In this document: piece after piece, positions 12,171 through 24,694 of the stretch
How the letters are laid out: each line of letters starts with the position of its first letter
Numbering within the stretch: the stretch's first letter is position 1
DNA from: Impatiens glandulifera
Lineage: Eukaryota; Streptophyta; Magnoliopsida; Ericales; Balsaminaceae
Assembly: GCF_907164915.1 (NCBI RefSeq)
Contig: NC_061867.1
Location: 29,323,751 to 29,387,750 of the forward strand
Direction of reading: 5' to 3'
Length of the DNA stretch: 64,000 nt
Program-made: the position numbers and the translations under genes
Notes under the pieces: model-generated
The model's input: only the letters and a program-made list of their open reading frames with translations
Database searches by the model: none
What the model was told of the DNA's origin: nothing

Positions 12171-13932
12171 TACCTAATACGGTTAGAAAAACCACTAGGC
12201 CGAATGTCAAACATATCTTTGACCAATGCATCTCTACAAATAGAAATAGAAGCAAGCTTGGGGAAAATCTTTGTCAAACATTTACCACAGCACAATGTCG
12301 TCCCAAAAACTAATCGAACTTCCATCACCCACAATAAAAATTGAATGCTCCTGATAAATCTTCCTCATGGCATAAATACCACCCAAAATATTACATCCCA
12401 CAGATTTATAAAAATTCTTGGTGAACCAACCAGAATTATCATGACCATATTTTCATTTAATCAATTTGGCCTAAACACTCTCTAGAAGGATTTACACATA
12501 ATTCTCTCTATTTTCACGACGACACACTTTGTGAGGACAAATAGAGACATCATATAAGTTGGTATTAAAGAAAGAGCGCTCTTGATAATGACTAAACAAC
12601 CTCCCTTAAAAATCATCTTACTTTTCCAAATGTGAAGTTTCTTCTACATTTTATTGATGATCGGGTCTCAAGAAGTTTTGGAACTAGCTTTAGCCCCCAA
12701 AGGGAGCCCGAGATATGTAGACGGAAAAATCCTAATTTTAAATCCCATAATACATGCCAATCTAATATTTCTACTAGAAAAAAATGAATTAGAGAAGAAG
12801 ATATTAAACTTACCCAAATTAACACGCAGTCCCAAACATGCTCCAAATAATTAGAGAATATCACGAAGATGATTCACATTGCTCTTAGTAGCCTGAATCA
12901 TGCAAAGAGTATCATCTGAAAATAATAATTGAGACATAGAGAATAGAAGTCTCAAACTACACTCCACCCCATGAAACAATCCCGCATTTTTGGCAAACAA
13001 CATCATTCTAGAAAGACCTTCCATAAAAATAGAAAATAAGAAAGGGGAAAGAGGGTCTCCTTGTCTTAAACCCCTTGAAATCTCAAAGAGACCATGAGAG
13101 CTCCCATTCACAATAATAGAGAATTTCGTCGTCGATACGCAAAATCTAATCAATTCAATCCATTTCTCTCCCATATCCATTCTACCCATAATATCAAAAA
13201 AGAACTCCTAGTTAACATGATCATATGCTTTCCCGATATCGTGTTTGACAAAAACAAATTTATGGCCACTAGAGTTAGCCGAATCAATACACTAATTGGC
13301 AATTAGTGCCGCATAAAAAATTTGACGGCCTTTGATGAAAGCCATCTTATTATTAGAGATAATTGTACCCCTAAAACACCACGCATTCTATTTGTCAAAC
13401 ATTTAGAGACTATCTTATAAAATGATGTAACCAAACTGATGGGTCAAAAATTCTCCACATCTCCGACTGCCTTACGAATTAGGACAATCAACGTAGAATT
13501 CCAACTTTTTTCAAAAGATGAAAATTGATAGAAATGATTCATAGCCGACATGATATCAACCTTAAGGATCTCCCAAGCATTTAAAAAAAATCCAAATGAA
13601 AATCGTCGCTCCCGAAGGACTTATCACTATCAAAATTTATTATTGTTGCCTCCACCTCCTCGATAGAGAAAAGAGCTTCCAATATGCATTTCTCATTTAC
13701 ATTTACAAATGAAAAACTGATGTCATTTAGCTTTGGTCTAACCCGAAATGGTTATTGAAATAAATCTTTGTAAAGTTGAATAATACTATTAGATATAGTT
13801 GGTTGGTTCTCATGTATGATATCGACAATGAATATCGATTTAATAGCGTTATTTATCGCTTGTGCTTTAGAGATTCCATAGAAATACTTAGTGATTTTAT
13901 TACCTTCCCGCAACCAAATCTCTCTACTGCAT
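12171..13932 (-). mobile_element. L1-type LINE, reverse transcriptase piece
   Basis: The minus-strand reading carries a non-LTR reverse transcriptase with many lesions. From N- to C-terminus: REIWLREGNKITKYFY (about 13930-13885), the palm segment with FVKHDIGKAYDHVN, SRGLRQGDPLSPFLFS near 13075-13030, and QLLFSDD near 12930-12911, the counterpart of the F/YADD catalytic box. Next come a YLGLPLG-type segment degraded near 12700 and the MWVMEVRLVFGT block near 12334 that precedes the zinc-binding tail. The element continues at 2317 after element 1 and, upstream, at about 15351 after the family B LTR. Stops and frameshifts show it is inactive. Confidence 0.88.
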
Positions 13933-15350
13933 TGTTCTTAGAATAAGTTAAAAGAAGAAAAATAAAGAATTAATTAAAGAAATAATTAATGAAGATTAAA
14001 TGCATTAATTGATTAAAATGAACTTAGGTAAAACTAAGTTAGATAAATATGACATAGTTTTGATGATGAATTCATAAAGTGAATAAAACTAAGTTGTGTA
14101 TATTTCTTGTGCAGGTACAGCTCAAGAAGCGCGAGCAGACGTCTCACTTCGGGCAAACGTTCTAAGCTGAGGAAGCGCAAGAAGACGTTTCAATTGAAGC
14201 AGACGTCTCAAGTTGAGAAAGCGCAAGAAGACGTCTCAATTGAAGTACACTTCCTAAGCTGAATAAGCGAGAATAGATGCCTTGCTTCAACAACAGTCTG
14301 AAGAAGCGCGAACAGACGCCTTGCTTCAATAGTAGTCTAAAGAAGCGCGAGTAAACACCTTGCTTCAGCAACAGTGTGAAGAAGCGCGAGTAAACGCCTT
14401 GCTTCAGCAGCAATCTGAAGAAATGCGAGCAGATGCCTTGCTTCAGTAGCAGTCTAAAGAAGCTCGAGCAAACGCTTTGTTTCAGTAGCAGCCTGAAGAA
14501 GCGCGAGCAAACGCCCTGCTTCAGTAGCAGTCTGAAGAAGCGCGAGCAGACGCCTTGCTTCAGTAGTAGTCTGAAGAAGTGCTCTCCTTATCTGCATAGA
14601 TCATCAACACAATGAACAACATAGTTCATTATAAGAAGACTTCCTAGTCAGCTTATCACAACTACCACCAAGTGCTCAACCATTAGAAAGTCGACACATA
14701 TCTACTTATCAGATTCGACCGTTGCCTACTTCTCAATATCAAAGGACATCAAAGTACAACGTCGAATCCCTAGACTTATGAACGGAGGATCACTATAGCT
14801 CCACGACAGCGAATCATTGAAAATATGGATTTGAGGTACGCCAAATCTTTCCCGGTTTTTCAAAATCCAAGATTTAGAGTCGACTGTTGCTACCCTTCAC
14901 TATAAAAGATTTTCAGCGCACAATAGTGACTCTCTTGGTTCTCACAAGTGATATTATACAGCTAAGAATTTACATAGTCAACGAGCTCAAATTCTTACTC
15001 ACTCTCTAACTGTAAAGGCATACATTGTATAAGCTGAGAGCATATTGTTGTTGTAAGTTAAATAGAAAGTTGTTTGTTTAATAGAGTGAGCGCTAAGAGT
15101 TCAGAACAGGCAACTGTTAAGTCCTGAGTTTTGACTTGGTTTGTATAGGTGAACTTCAAGAAACTATATTATTTTATTAGATCCTAACAGTTGTTTTGCC
15201 CCCAATTTCTTCATATTTACATAGTTCAAGAAACTTACTCACTAAAGAAATTAGTGTAGAAATTTTCGTATTAGAGAGATCGTGAACTTCCTATGCACCA
15301 TAAATTGTTATAATTTCACGACTTAAAACCTCAACCCTGGAGAAAAACAA
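13933..15350. mobile_element. Family B LTR inserted in the LINE
   Basis: Non-LINE sequence separates the LINE endonuclease from its reverse transcriptase. It starts TGTTCTTAGAATAAGTTAAA and matches the sequence beginning at about 24695, so it belongs to the same LTR family. It includes a minisatellite at about 14110-14580 and a TATAAAAG word near 14901. The right border is uncertain: TCCTAACA at 15189 is a good LTR terminus, but the LINE seems to resume only near 15350. TGCAT on the left and TGCAC at 15351 could be a mutated duplication. Some LINE sequence is missing at this junction. Confidence 0.65.
14110..14580. repeat. 39-40 bp minisatellite (GAAGAAGCGCGAGCAGACG)
   Basis: About a dozen tandem copies of a roughly 39 bp unit built around GAAGAAGCGCGAGCAGACG and CCTTGCTTCAGTAGCAGTCT. 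TCTGAAGAAGC and GCTTCAG(TAG) are near-complementary, so a unit can form a small hairpin. Frames across it are repeat artefacts, not genes. Confidence 0.9.
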
Positions 15351-16692
15351 TGCACGATCCCCCACAAACTAACTTTTAAGTAACTTGTGTAGATTTTTAA
15401 GCTTAAAAAATAGCCTAGATGGTAGGGAGCTAAACACGACCTCACTCGCCCAGCACCCTTCCACCTTCGAGATAAAACCATCTCTAGTCAACCACTTGTT
15501 CTCAAATCTAAAAGGCCGATTAGTTGGAACCACCTCCCTCCGCATAATAAGGATAGGACGATGATCATAACAACTCCACAGTAAGACCTTCTGAAATATA
15601 TTAAAAACACCACGAAAAATCGAGTTATTGACAAGAAATCTATCAATGCGGGATTGCTCACTCTCACTGTGTCCGTCACCTTTTATAAATGTGATTTTCC
15701 CTCCTTCCAAAGGCAAGTCAACAAGCTCCAAATTTTCGATTGTCTCACAAAATTCACGCATATGCATTGTGAGTCTACGTGCTCATTTTTTCCCGGTAGG
15801 AATCCTAACTTCATTCATATCCCCCACAAAAATAATAGGTAGATCCCAAATACTTGTCAACTCCACAAGCTCATTGAAAAATAATAGATTTAAGGTTAGA
15901 AACCACATGTCCACACACCGCATAAAACACCCAACGGAAATTATCCTCACTATTACGAAACTGAATACTAACCAAAAATCGACCTATTTTAATGTCAATT
16001 TTTTCTAATAAATCCTCATTCCAAGTTACCAAAATCCCACATAATTCCCCGACAGAATTAAGAGACTCCCATCCACACAGTTTTTAATTACATAGGTCAC
16101 GAATAATCCATTGATTCATATGTTGCATTTTAGTCTCACTGAAGCAATAAATACCACAACTCATAGTGCTAAATAAAAACTTTATCATTTTTCGTTTTGC
16201 ACTATCGTTAATCCTACAAATGTTCCACGCCACAGTTTTTCCAGTCATCAAGATAAATTAATTAGGATACGCTCTATTAAACTTTGAAACACTTTTTCCA
16301 TTAATAATATTACCATTAGGCAGAAAAATCTTCATCATTTCACTTTGAAGATAATATGGAAGTGGGGGAATCTCAAGAATCTACGGTCAAACATCAGTCT
16401 CACGCCTAAAAACTTATTGCACTCTTGATCTATTCTCATTCAAAGTAATATTATGAATTGAGAACTCTATGCAAACCTCCTCTTCGACATCGTACTTAGG
16501 TTCAGACTCAACAAATTCTTCTTCAAAAACCTCATGAATGACCACAATCGGCTTGACCATGGAATGAAGAGATTTGCTTGGGGTGCCATTAACCTTACTA
16601 GAAAAGGGGACTAAATTTCATCCTCAACCCTTTCAACATGCTCTAAATTATCAATTATATTCGACATTGGATGTGAGATCGGGGGCACCATA
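15351..16692 (-). mobile_element. L1-type LINE, apurinic-like endonuclease piece
   Basis: The minus strand encodes the N-terminal endonuclease of LINE ORF2. It starts near the ATG at 16248 (MTGKTVAWNICRINDSAKRK). The catalytic Glu is in CFSETKMQHMNQW, followed by GILVTWNEDLLE. The C-terminal half (15767-15369) holds LVDLPLEGGKITF, SRIDRFL (15653-15636) and YDHRPILI, the expected SDH box with Ser replaced by Tyr. This family nicks target DNA for target-primed reverse transcription. Stops occur near 15870-15780. Upstream of 16250 the sequence should be the ORF1/ORF2 boundary and has no clear domain. Confidence 0.85.
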
Positions 16693-17439
16693 TGTGACAC
16701 CCCTCACTCCTAATCTACTTAGACCGAGTGAGGGACGTTTTAAAACGTACATACTTAAGCGGAAAAACAGAAACATTGCGGAAGCGTTTTGTTAAGTATA
16801 AAAATGGTGCTATAAAATTTCGGTTTATAAAATCAAGACATGGTCCTTTACTTATAAAATACAGACTTTTAATAAAAGACCCAACAAAGGGCTCGGTCTT
16901 CTGCCTTGGTCCCTCCTTTCACACACATCCCTGCACCTTGCCCCACTCCAAGCCTCCCTTTACTTGACATAAAAAGACTATGGCTGTGTACCTACACCAC
17001 ACAAGAATAGTGAGCCTAAAGACCCAGCAAGTTATAAAACAGATTGTGAAAAGATATTTTAAAAGCTTCTTTGGATCCACCTACTGGTTTGTAAAGTATA
17101 TTATCATTTGTGAAAATACAGTAAGATCTTGAGCACATATTGGCCCTTTACAATTCAGAGCTGATCCTGAAAGTTAGAAATCCGGTTTGAGCACATATTT
17201 GGATATGCACTCTTCGGAGTCTATCCCTAATGCCCACAACCTGGTTCGCCACTTGTCTGTGTGGGTAGGATCTTCTAGAGCTCGTCCCAGAAGTCCAGTC
17301 CCAATAGAAACCTTAACACATATTTTGGAATCAGACTACCAGAGCTCATCCTGAATAGTCCTCCTCCAATTTCGTCAATACTCATACATCATTGTTCACA
17401 ATGATTCAATTCAATAAAACATTTCTTACTTTGGGAAAT

Positions 17440-17600
17440 AGATCCTTCTTTTAAAAACAGACTCTTGTTTAGAAAACAGACCCTTGTTTATAAAACAGAC
17501 CCTTGTTTGTAAAACAGGCCATTCTTTTAGAAAACAGACCCTTGTTTAAAAAATAGATCAACCTTTGGAAAATAGATGTACCTTGGAAAACAGTTTGTCT
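17440..17600. repeat. AAAACAGACCCTTGTTT minisatellite
   Basis: About seven imperfect tandem copies of a unit near 20 bp, AAAACAGACCCTTGTTTATA, within the solo LTR. Confidence 0.8.
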
Positions 17601-18109
17601 TCATACTTGGTTCATCATTAAAGATATGAATATGCAAAGAAATCATGCTATACAAACAGTATGCATAATTTATAGAATATACATGAATTATATAAGCATG
17701 TGTGGGTTTCTAAAGAGTTCTATAGAAAGGTTTTCTTGCCTTATACTTTGAAGATGCTAAGGATTGATATTGCTATGAAGAGTGGCTGTTCTTCAAGGCT
17801 TCTGGCGGATATCTAATGTTTGTTAGTGAAGAGGAAAGATGGATTGATATCATTTAATCAATCCATGGTGATGTATATATATAAAGAGCTAAGGTCGGTT
17901 ATGGAAACATGAGGTGGTATCTTGCTAATTAAGATTGCAAGGTGTGGGAATATCTAGAATGAGGTAGGTGTTGGTAATAGACTGGTCATAGCATGGGAAG
18001 ATACTTACTAATGTAGAGGACTTGTCACCTGCTGGTCATAAGCATGTGATTAATAAAAAGGTGATGAAGAGGGCGGGTCACCTACTTGTCATGGCATGGG
18101 ATGGATGAA

Positions 18110-18380
18110 GCATGAGGTGGCTAAGCATGAGGTGTATTAAGCATGAGGTGTATTAAGCATGAGGTGTACTAAGCATGAGGTGTATTAAGCATGAGGTGTA
18201 TTTAAGCATGAGGTGTATTTAAGCATGAGGTGTACTTAAGCATGAGGTGTACTTAAGCATGAGGTGTACTTAAGCATGTGGTGTATTTAAGTATGAGGTG
18301 TATTTAAGAATGAGGTGTATTTAAGCATGAGGTGTACTTAAGCATGAGGTGTCTAAACATGATGTGTCTAAGCATGAGGT
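18110..18380. repeat. TAAGCATGAGGTGTAT minisatellite
   Basis: About fifteen tandem copies of a 16-18 bp unit TAAGCATGAGGTGTATT in the solo LTR. It is immediately followed by CGGTCGGA repeats at about 18410-18440. Confidence 0.92.
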
Positions 18381-18439
18381 GGCAAAGCAAAGCAATGGTA
18401 TAAGTCTCGGTCGGACTCCCTCGGTCGGACCCTCTCGGT

Positions 18440-18730
18440 CGGATCCTATCGGCCGTGACATATATTTCCCTCGGTCTTCTCTGTCCTAACACATATATTC
18501 ACGGTCATAACACATATATATCGGTTCTAACACATATATGCTCGGTCCTAACACATATATACTCTGTCCTAATACATATTATTCGGCCCTGACCCATATT
18601 TCTTGGCCCCGACACATATTCATCGGCCCTGACACATATTTCTCGGACCTAACACATATTTCCTCGGCACAAACACATAAATCATCGATCTTAACACATA
18701 AAACATCAGTCCTAAGTTTCATATTTGCCT
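18440..18730. repeat. TCGGTCCTAACACATAT minisatellite
   Basis: About thirteen degenerate copies of a unit near 20 bp, TCGGTCCTAACACATATAT, completing the right part of the solo LTR. Confidence 0.88.
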
Positions 18731-18814
18731 CGGTCCTAATTTCCAATCACAAGAGTGCTTGGTCTTGGCCAGGACCAAAGGCATTCGGTCAAATATGCAT
18801 TTTAGGGTGTGACA

Positions 18815-20567
18815 TCATAGCTTTTTATGAGACCAAATGTAAATCGTTTTTCATAGGGGAACCAACGGAAGAAACATGGTTAAAATTTTCGGGCACATGC
18901 AAAAGAGGAGAAAAATTCTCAATATTCGCCTCGACCATGTGCATCTTAGATGAAAAAACTATAACCTTGACATGACCCTTATTTTAGGCGAGAAATTCAT
19001 GAGAAAGATGAGTCAAATATAATGATGGAATAACTTCGGACCCAACCTCATGACCCACCTTTTCTCCTACACATAATGTGACATCCGTGGTATATAAGAC
19101 ATCAAGACTCAATACCCACTTATTATCCTCCACAATTGTTAACCATTCAATATTAGCGAGGCCAACCAAACTAATCCAATCCACATAGAAAGGAGTCACC
19201 ACTATGTCCTTAACACGTGCTATTAATGTTGTCGGACTTGTAGGATGAGTTGTTGATAAAGGTTCAACAATGATATAATTGTTATGACTAAAACAAGAAC
19301 TAATATCCATCGTTATTAAAACCTCATTAGAACGTTCTGGTCAAACCATAAGCTTACAAGCATGTGTTCCTTTATCCATAAGAAGGACTTCCGAATATAT
19401 GATGTTCGACACAATAGGGGCCAAAAGAATTAGAACCCATCCTTCATCATTCTCGCTTTTATAACTCTCATCACATTCAATGAACCCACAATGATCATCC
19501 GCTTTTCTACGGAGAAGATTAGAGTTCTATAACAACGTAGACATTCTCAACAAACGAATCCAAATACCATTCTGAGTTGAACATGGTTCAAACCTCTTAG
19601 TTACATGCTTCGTTTCATAAACTTGTGTATTCAAATCTACAATATTAGAAATGCTACTCTTAACTTTTAATTTCTTAGTGACGATCGATCGACCATTAAC
19701 AAGTCGACGAAGTCCTTCCTCCGCCAATGAAATTAAACAATTTGTAGTCGGCATTATAAACATTGTTTTGAACTCACACCATAAAGAAATATACCTTCCA
19801 TGTGAATTATAGCCCGACCAAAATTCTCCATTATTAGGACCGAATCTGAGTCGCTCTTTCTTCCATGATGATGATTAGAGAGATTTACATATCAACTTCA
19901 AATTATTCTCATTCATTTCGATCGATATCCTCTCCCCATTTTACATTCTGAAATAACTTTAGGACGATCTAATAAGGTTTTAAATTCAAAACACTTACCA
20001 CCGACCACTGACTTTTTTGTCGAGTCCAACCATACAATGCGATTTCCTAATCTAGCCTGCACTGAGTATGATGATGTATTGACGATGTGAGACTCTGACT
20101 GCGTTCAGTTAAGAACTATATTGGTGTGAACATACATCTTCTTCACCTAGTAGTTTTGGATTGGATGAATTGGACGACCCACTAAGTATTGACTCCTTCC
20201 ACTCTCGCTAATAATATTTATAGTTTTTTTCTTGTCGCGTATTCACTCCAAAACCAGACACGATAGGTTCCCTAAGAGGTAACCGAGATAGTCGACTAAA
20301 GACCGTCAATTTACGAGACCCTTCGATTACTCTTGGCCCTTTTGAGAATTCATCATTCCTTTGGTCGCCTAAGAGAACCTGAGGTAATCCGTCCACTAAA
20401 CGGACAACGTGCCCTTCCCCACTAACTAAATTCCAGTCATCCTTCTGAGTAGGACTATCAATGAGGACTCTACCAAATAATGGTGAATTAATAGCGTCAC
20501 TATTGTTTCTCATAACCAACCCTAATTTATAAGAACTATAAATAATATAATAGAACCAACTAAACAC
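18815..20567 (-). mobile_element. LINE 5' piece, ORF1-like remnants
   Basis: Upstream of the LINE endonuclease the minus strand holds several open segments separated by stops: 20567-20208 (likely start MRNNSDAINSPLFGRVL near 20514), 19763-19527 (LISLAEEGLRRLVNGRS) and 19310-18984 (MDISSCFSHNNYIIVEPL). I recognise no domain with confidence and see no CCHC knuckle. Position and strand fit the ORF1 protein of the same LINE, the RNA-binding partner in retrotransposition. Another possibility is an unrelated dead ORF that the LINE inserted beside. Removing the insertions leaves about 5.5 kb of LINE, the usual size for plant L1 elements. Confidence 0.5.
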
Positions 20568-20682
20568 TAGACATACACAAATGGTTAGAATTAACTATTT
20601 CAACAAGATGATAACTAAGATAATCAACCTAAATAAGATCTGTAGAAGAATCACTATTTCACATCATTACAAGCCAAAGAGA
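20568..20682. other. Short unassigned stretch
   Basis: No feature is seen. It may include the LINE 5' leader or its insertion border. Confidence 0.4.
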
Positions 20683-22560
20683 AGAACATTGTCGATAGGT
20701 TACGTCGTTCATATACGACTTAGTGACTAAACCCTATATATTAATAGGTCGAGACGTCGTTCTATACGACTTCGTGACTAAATCCTATGTGTTGATTGGT
20801 CGAGATGTCGTTCTTATACGACTAAGTGAGTAAATCTTATTTGTCGATAGGTCGAGACGTCGTTCGTACACGACTCTATGACTAAATTCTATTTGTTGGT
20901 AGGTTGAGATGGCATTCGTATACGACTCCGTGACTAAATCTTATTTGTTGATAGATTGAGACGTCATTCGTATACGACCCTGTGACTAAATCCTATTTGT
21001 TGATAGGTCAGGTCGTCGTTCGTATACGACACCGTGACTAAACTCTATTTGTTGATAAGGACGTCGTTCGTACATGACTGTGTGACAAAATCCTATTTGT
21101 CGATAGGTAGAGAGGTCATTTGTATACGACTCCGTGGTTAAATCCTATTTGTTGATAGGTCAAGACGTCGTTCGTACACGACTCCGTGACTAAATCATAT
21201 TTGTCGATAGGTCCAAACGTCGTTCTTACAAGACTCCGTCACTAAAACCTATCTTTTTATTGGTCAAGACGTCGTTCATATACATCTTCATGACTAAATC
21301 CTATTTGTTGATAGGTCGAGACATCATTCGTACACGACTCCGTGAATAAATCCTTTTTGTTAATAGATCGAGACGTCGTTCGTATACGACTCAGTGACTA
21401 TATCATATTTGTTGATAGGTCAAGATGTCGTTCGTATATGACTCCGTGACTAAATCATATTTGTTTTAGGTCGAGACATCATTCGTATACAACACCGGGA
21501 CTAAACCCTATCTGTTTATAGGTCAAGACGTCGTTCATACACGACTCCGTGAAAAAATACTATCAGTCGATAGGTCGAGACATCATTCATATACGACTCC
21601 ATGACTAAATCCTATTTTGTGATAGGTCGAGACATCGTTCTTATACGACTCCATGACTAAATCCTATTTTTCTATAGGTCGAGATGTCGTTCATATACGA
21701 CTCCACGACTAACCCCTATATATTGATAGGTCGAGACGTCGTTCGTATACGACTCTGTGAGTAAATCCTATTTGTCGATAGGTCGAGATGTCATTCATCA
21801 ACGACTCCGTGACTAGATCATATTTGTTGATAAGTCCAGATGTCGTTCGTATACGACTCCATGACTAAATCTTATTTGTTGATAGGTCGAGACGTCGTTC
21901 GTATACGACACCAGGACTAAACCTTATATGTTTATAGGTCAAGACGTCATTCATACACGACTTTGTGAAAAAATACTATCAGTTGATAGGTCGAGACATC
22001 ATTCGTATACAACTCCATGACTAAATCCTATTTTGTGATAGGTCGAGATGTCGTTTGTTACGACTCCATGATTAAACCCTATTTTTCTATAGGTCGAGAG
22101 GTCGTTCATATACAACTCCGTGACTAATCCCTATATATTGATAGGTCGAGACCGTCGTTCGTATAAGACTCCGTGACTAAATCCTATTTGTCGATATGTC
22201 GAGATGTCATTCATCAATGACTCCATGACTAAATCCTATTTGTTGATAGATCGAGACGTCGTTCGTATACGACTCCGTGAAAAATTTCTATATTTTGATA
22301 GGTCGAGACGTCGTTCGTATATGATCCCGTGACTAAATCTTATTTGTTGTTGGGTCGAGATGTTGTTCGTATATGACACCGTGACTAAACCATATCTGTT
22401 GATAGGTCGAGATGTCGTTCGTACACGACTCTGTGACAAAATCCTATCTGTCGATAGGTTGAGACGTCGTTTGTATACGACTTCGTGGCTAAATCATATT
22501 TGTTGATAGGTCAAGACATTGTTTGTACAGGACTCCATGACTAAATCCTACCCCTGGATA
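20683..22560. repeat. 53 bp minisatellite array (about 35 copies)
   Basis: Tandem copies of a 52-53 bp unit: GATAGGTCGAGACGTCGTTC followed by GTATACGACTCCGTGACTAA and ATCCTATTTGTT. Each unit can form two hairpins, one from CCTAT...ATAGG and one from GTCG...CGAC around the palindrome CGTATACG. The copies are moderately diverged and there is no coding frame. Apparent reading frames across the array come from the repeat. Confidence 0.95.
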
Positions 22561-23060
22561 GATATCCCTACCAAAACCCTGTTATTTAAATATGTATCAC
22601 AAAACCCTATTTCTCGATAGGTATCCAAGCCTTATTTATTAACGAGCACAACGATCATTCGTACATAATCCCTACAAAACCCTTTCCTTCGATAAGTCCT
22701 CAAACAAAACCCCATCACTCGATAGGTAACCAAAACCTATCTCTTGATAGGTACTCAAGTAAACCCTATCTCTCGATAGGTATCCAAACCTTATTTATTA
22801 ACGAGCACAAAAATTATTTGTACACGATCCCTATAAAACCCTTTCCCTCGATAGGTCCTCAAACAATACCCTATCACTCGATAGGTAACCAAACCCTATC
22901 TCTTGATAGGTACTCAAGCAAACCCTATCTCTCGATAGGTATTATGACAAAATCTTATTTTTCAATAGGTATTCTCCTTCTAATTTACAAAAATTTATCT
23001 ATTGATAGTATCATGATCACTTATACACGATCATATTTATACATTACCTGTTGGTAACCC
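22561..23060. repeat. CCCTATCTCTCGATAGGT repeat, diverged
   Basis: This continues the previous array in a different register: CCCTATC...CGATAGGT words alternate with GTAACCAAA or GTACTCAAG spacers, with two longer near-copies at about 22600-22760 and 22770-22930. The CCTATC/GATAGG arms are complementary. Confidence 0.85.
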
Positions 23061-24694
23061 CGTGGAAAGTTTTCTAACTCCCACAACAAACATATACGTC
23101 AATGGTACTCTAATCATTTATACATGATCACCCTAGGAATTACTTGTTAGTAAAACCTATAGGCAAGATTATTAGTTGTCACCAAGACTCATCTATTGAT
23201 AGTCTCGTGATCATATTATGATCACCCTAAAGATGTTACTTGTTATTAACCTACATGAAACGTTGCTAAAATTTTCGTGTTCCCTGCACATCTCTTAAAA
23301 ATGATCTTAATCATTTTTATATGACTAAAACATGAATAATCATGCCCAATATGAGTTGGTATTTCTATATCTATGATTATCATTATCTCATGGATTTTAC
23401 GTGTACTTTGTTAAGATTTATAAAACAGGATTCTCCAAAAGTTATCCTTGTTAGGATAACCACCAAATAAATATCCCTAATGCAACACTTGGAAGCACCT
23501 CGACAACTATTAGACATATAACATCAACATGTCACTCCAACTATAGCATGCTATAGGTTCCTTCTTTCCTTATTCCCTCCTTATAAATTGGACAAGATAA
23601 CTTAGGGTTAAATATCATCCTCAAATCAGCATTTTCAAAACTAAGTTTGTTGTATTCAAACTCGATTTAAGGGTGACACTCTATAAGAACTAAAAATCTA
23701 CATCCTAACTTATAATATTAAAATAATTATTTTGATTTATTTTCTAATATATAAAATCATAATAATTAACCCATGGCCAAAAACTCAATTATAACAATTA
23801 CTTAGGATTAATTATTGTGATAATTAATCTAATTAATTAGGGGTAAAGGCCAAAACAAAAAAAAATATTATTTGAGATAAATGTTGTACTAATTCAAATA
23901 ATTTTAGAAAAATCTAGGGGACAAAAATGAATAATTTAGAATGAAATATGGTACCCATTTCACATCTAAAAATTATTTATTTAAATCTAAAATATACAAA
24001 AATAAATTAAAATAAATTGGTAAAATATTTTCCATATTTATTTTAATATTTTGTGTATTTAAAAAGATCAAAACTAAATCCACAAGGGTGAAAGAAAAAA
24101 TCAATTTCAAAAACCTTAAGGTTTTAAAATATAAATAAAATTATTAATCAGGTGTAGCAGAAATCCATAAGGTATCCTACAGCCGAAATCGCGTCCGTTG
24201 GATGAGTGCTGGATTTACATTCAACGCCCCCAAGCGTCCACGTAGCCTGTTGTAACCGAAGGACCGTGTGCCTGTGAAACAGCGAACCCGCTAACGCATA
24301 CGTTAGTTCCATCATCTAGAACACAACGGAATGGACAAAATGGACTGAACGCGTACAGAATGCTTAGTGTCCGAGTTTACACTCCAAACAGTATCGTTTT
24401 GATCGCCACTGTCTTATTTATCGCGATGCCGTAGAAGATATGGACGAAGTCCATTTTGTGGCTGATTCGAAAGGTGAAATGATTACCTACCACAATGATC
24501 ATTTTCCCTACAAGAATAAGGATGAATCATCCAGTTTATGGCCACTTAGTTGATGAATAGCCAAAACACCAATAATGGTTTTTGGATGATTCAATCCACT
24601 TTGAAGGATCAATCGACTTCAAGAGGCTATAAATAGCCTTCCTAAATAAATTTTAAGCCAAGAGATCCACTCTCCAACGTTAAATCTAAAAAAC
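23061..24694. other. Non-coding stretch, probably retroelement-derived
   Basis: No coding frame of note. 23690-24160 is AT-rich. 24160-24560 has ordinary composition and no recognisable domain. Its position between arrays and an LTR suggests untranslated or LTR sequence of an old element, but I cannot assign it. Confidence 0.4.

Larger units (their letters stand above)
16693..18814. mobile_element. Solo LTR (2.1 kb) inside LINE ORF1 region
   Basis: A 2,122 bp block starts TGTGACACCCC and ends AGGGTGTGACA, perfect inverted termini of the TG...CA type. It is flanked by CCATA on the left and TCATA on the right, a target-site duplication with one change. LINE-like sequence continues on both sides. 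There is no second LTR or interior, so it is a solo LTR left by recombination. Superfamily and orientation are not clear from the sequence alone; TGTGACACCC ends are common in Gypsy elements. It contains three separate minisatellites. Confidence 0.75.

Noticed and set aside
14162..14615. Short frames with a repeated LLKQGVYSRFF or CFSSSLKK pattern
   Set aside because: They translate the 39 bp minisatellite of the family B LTR and are not genes.
20683..22560. Looked like a CRISPR array (regular repeats)
   Set aside because: The units are directly adjacent tandem copies without unique spacers, in a plant nuclear context and with no cas genes.
22236..23057. Small open frames on both strands
   Set aside because: They are made entirely of minisatellite units, with no domain or codon signal.
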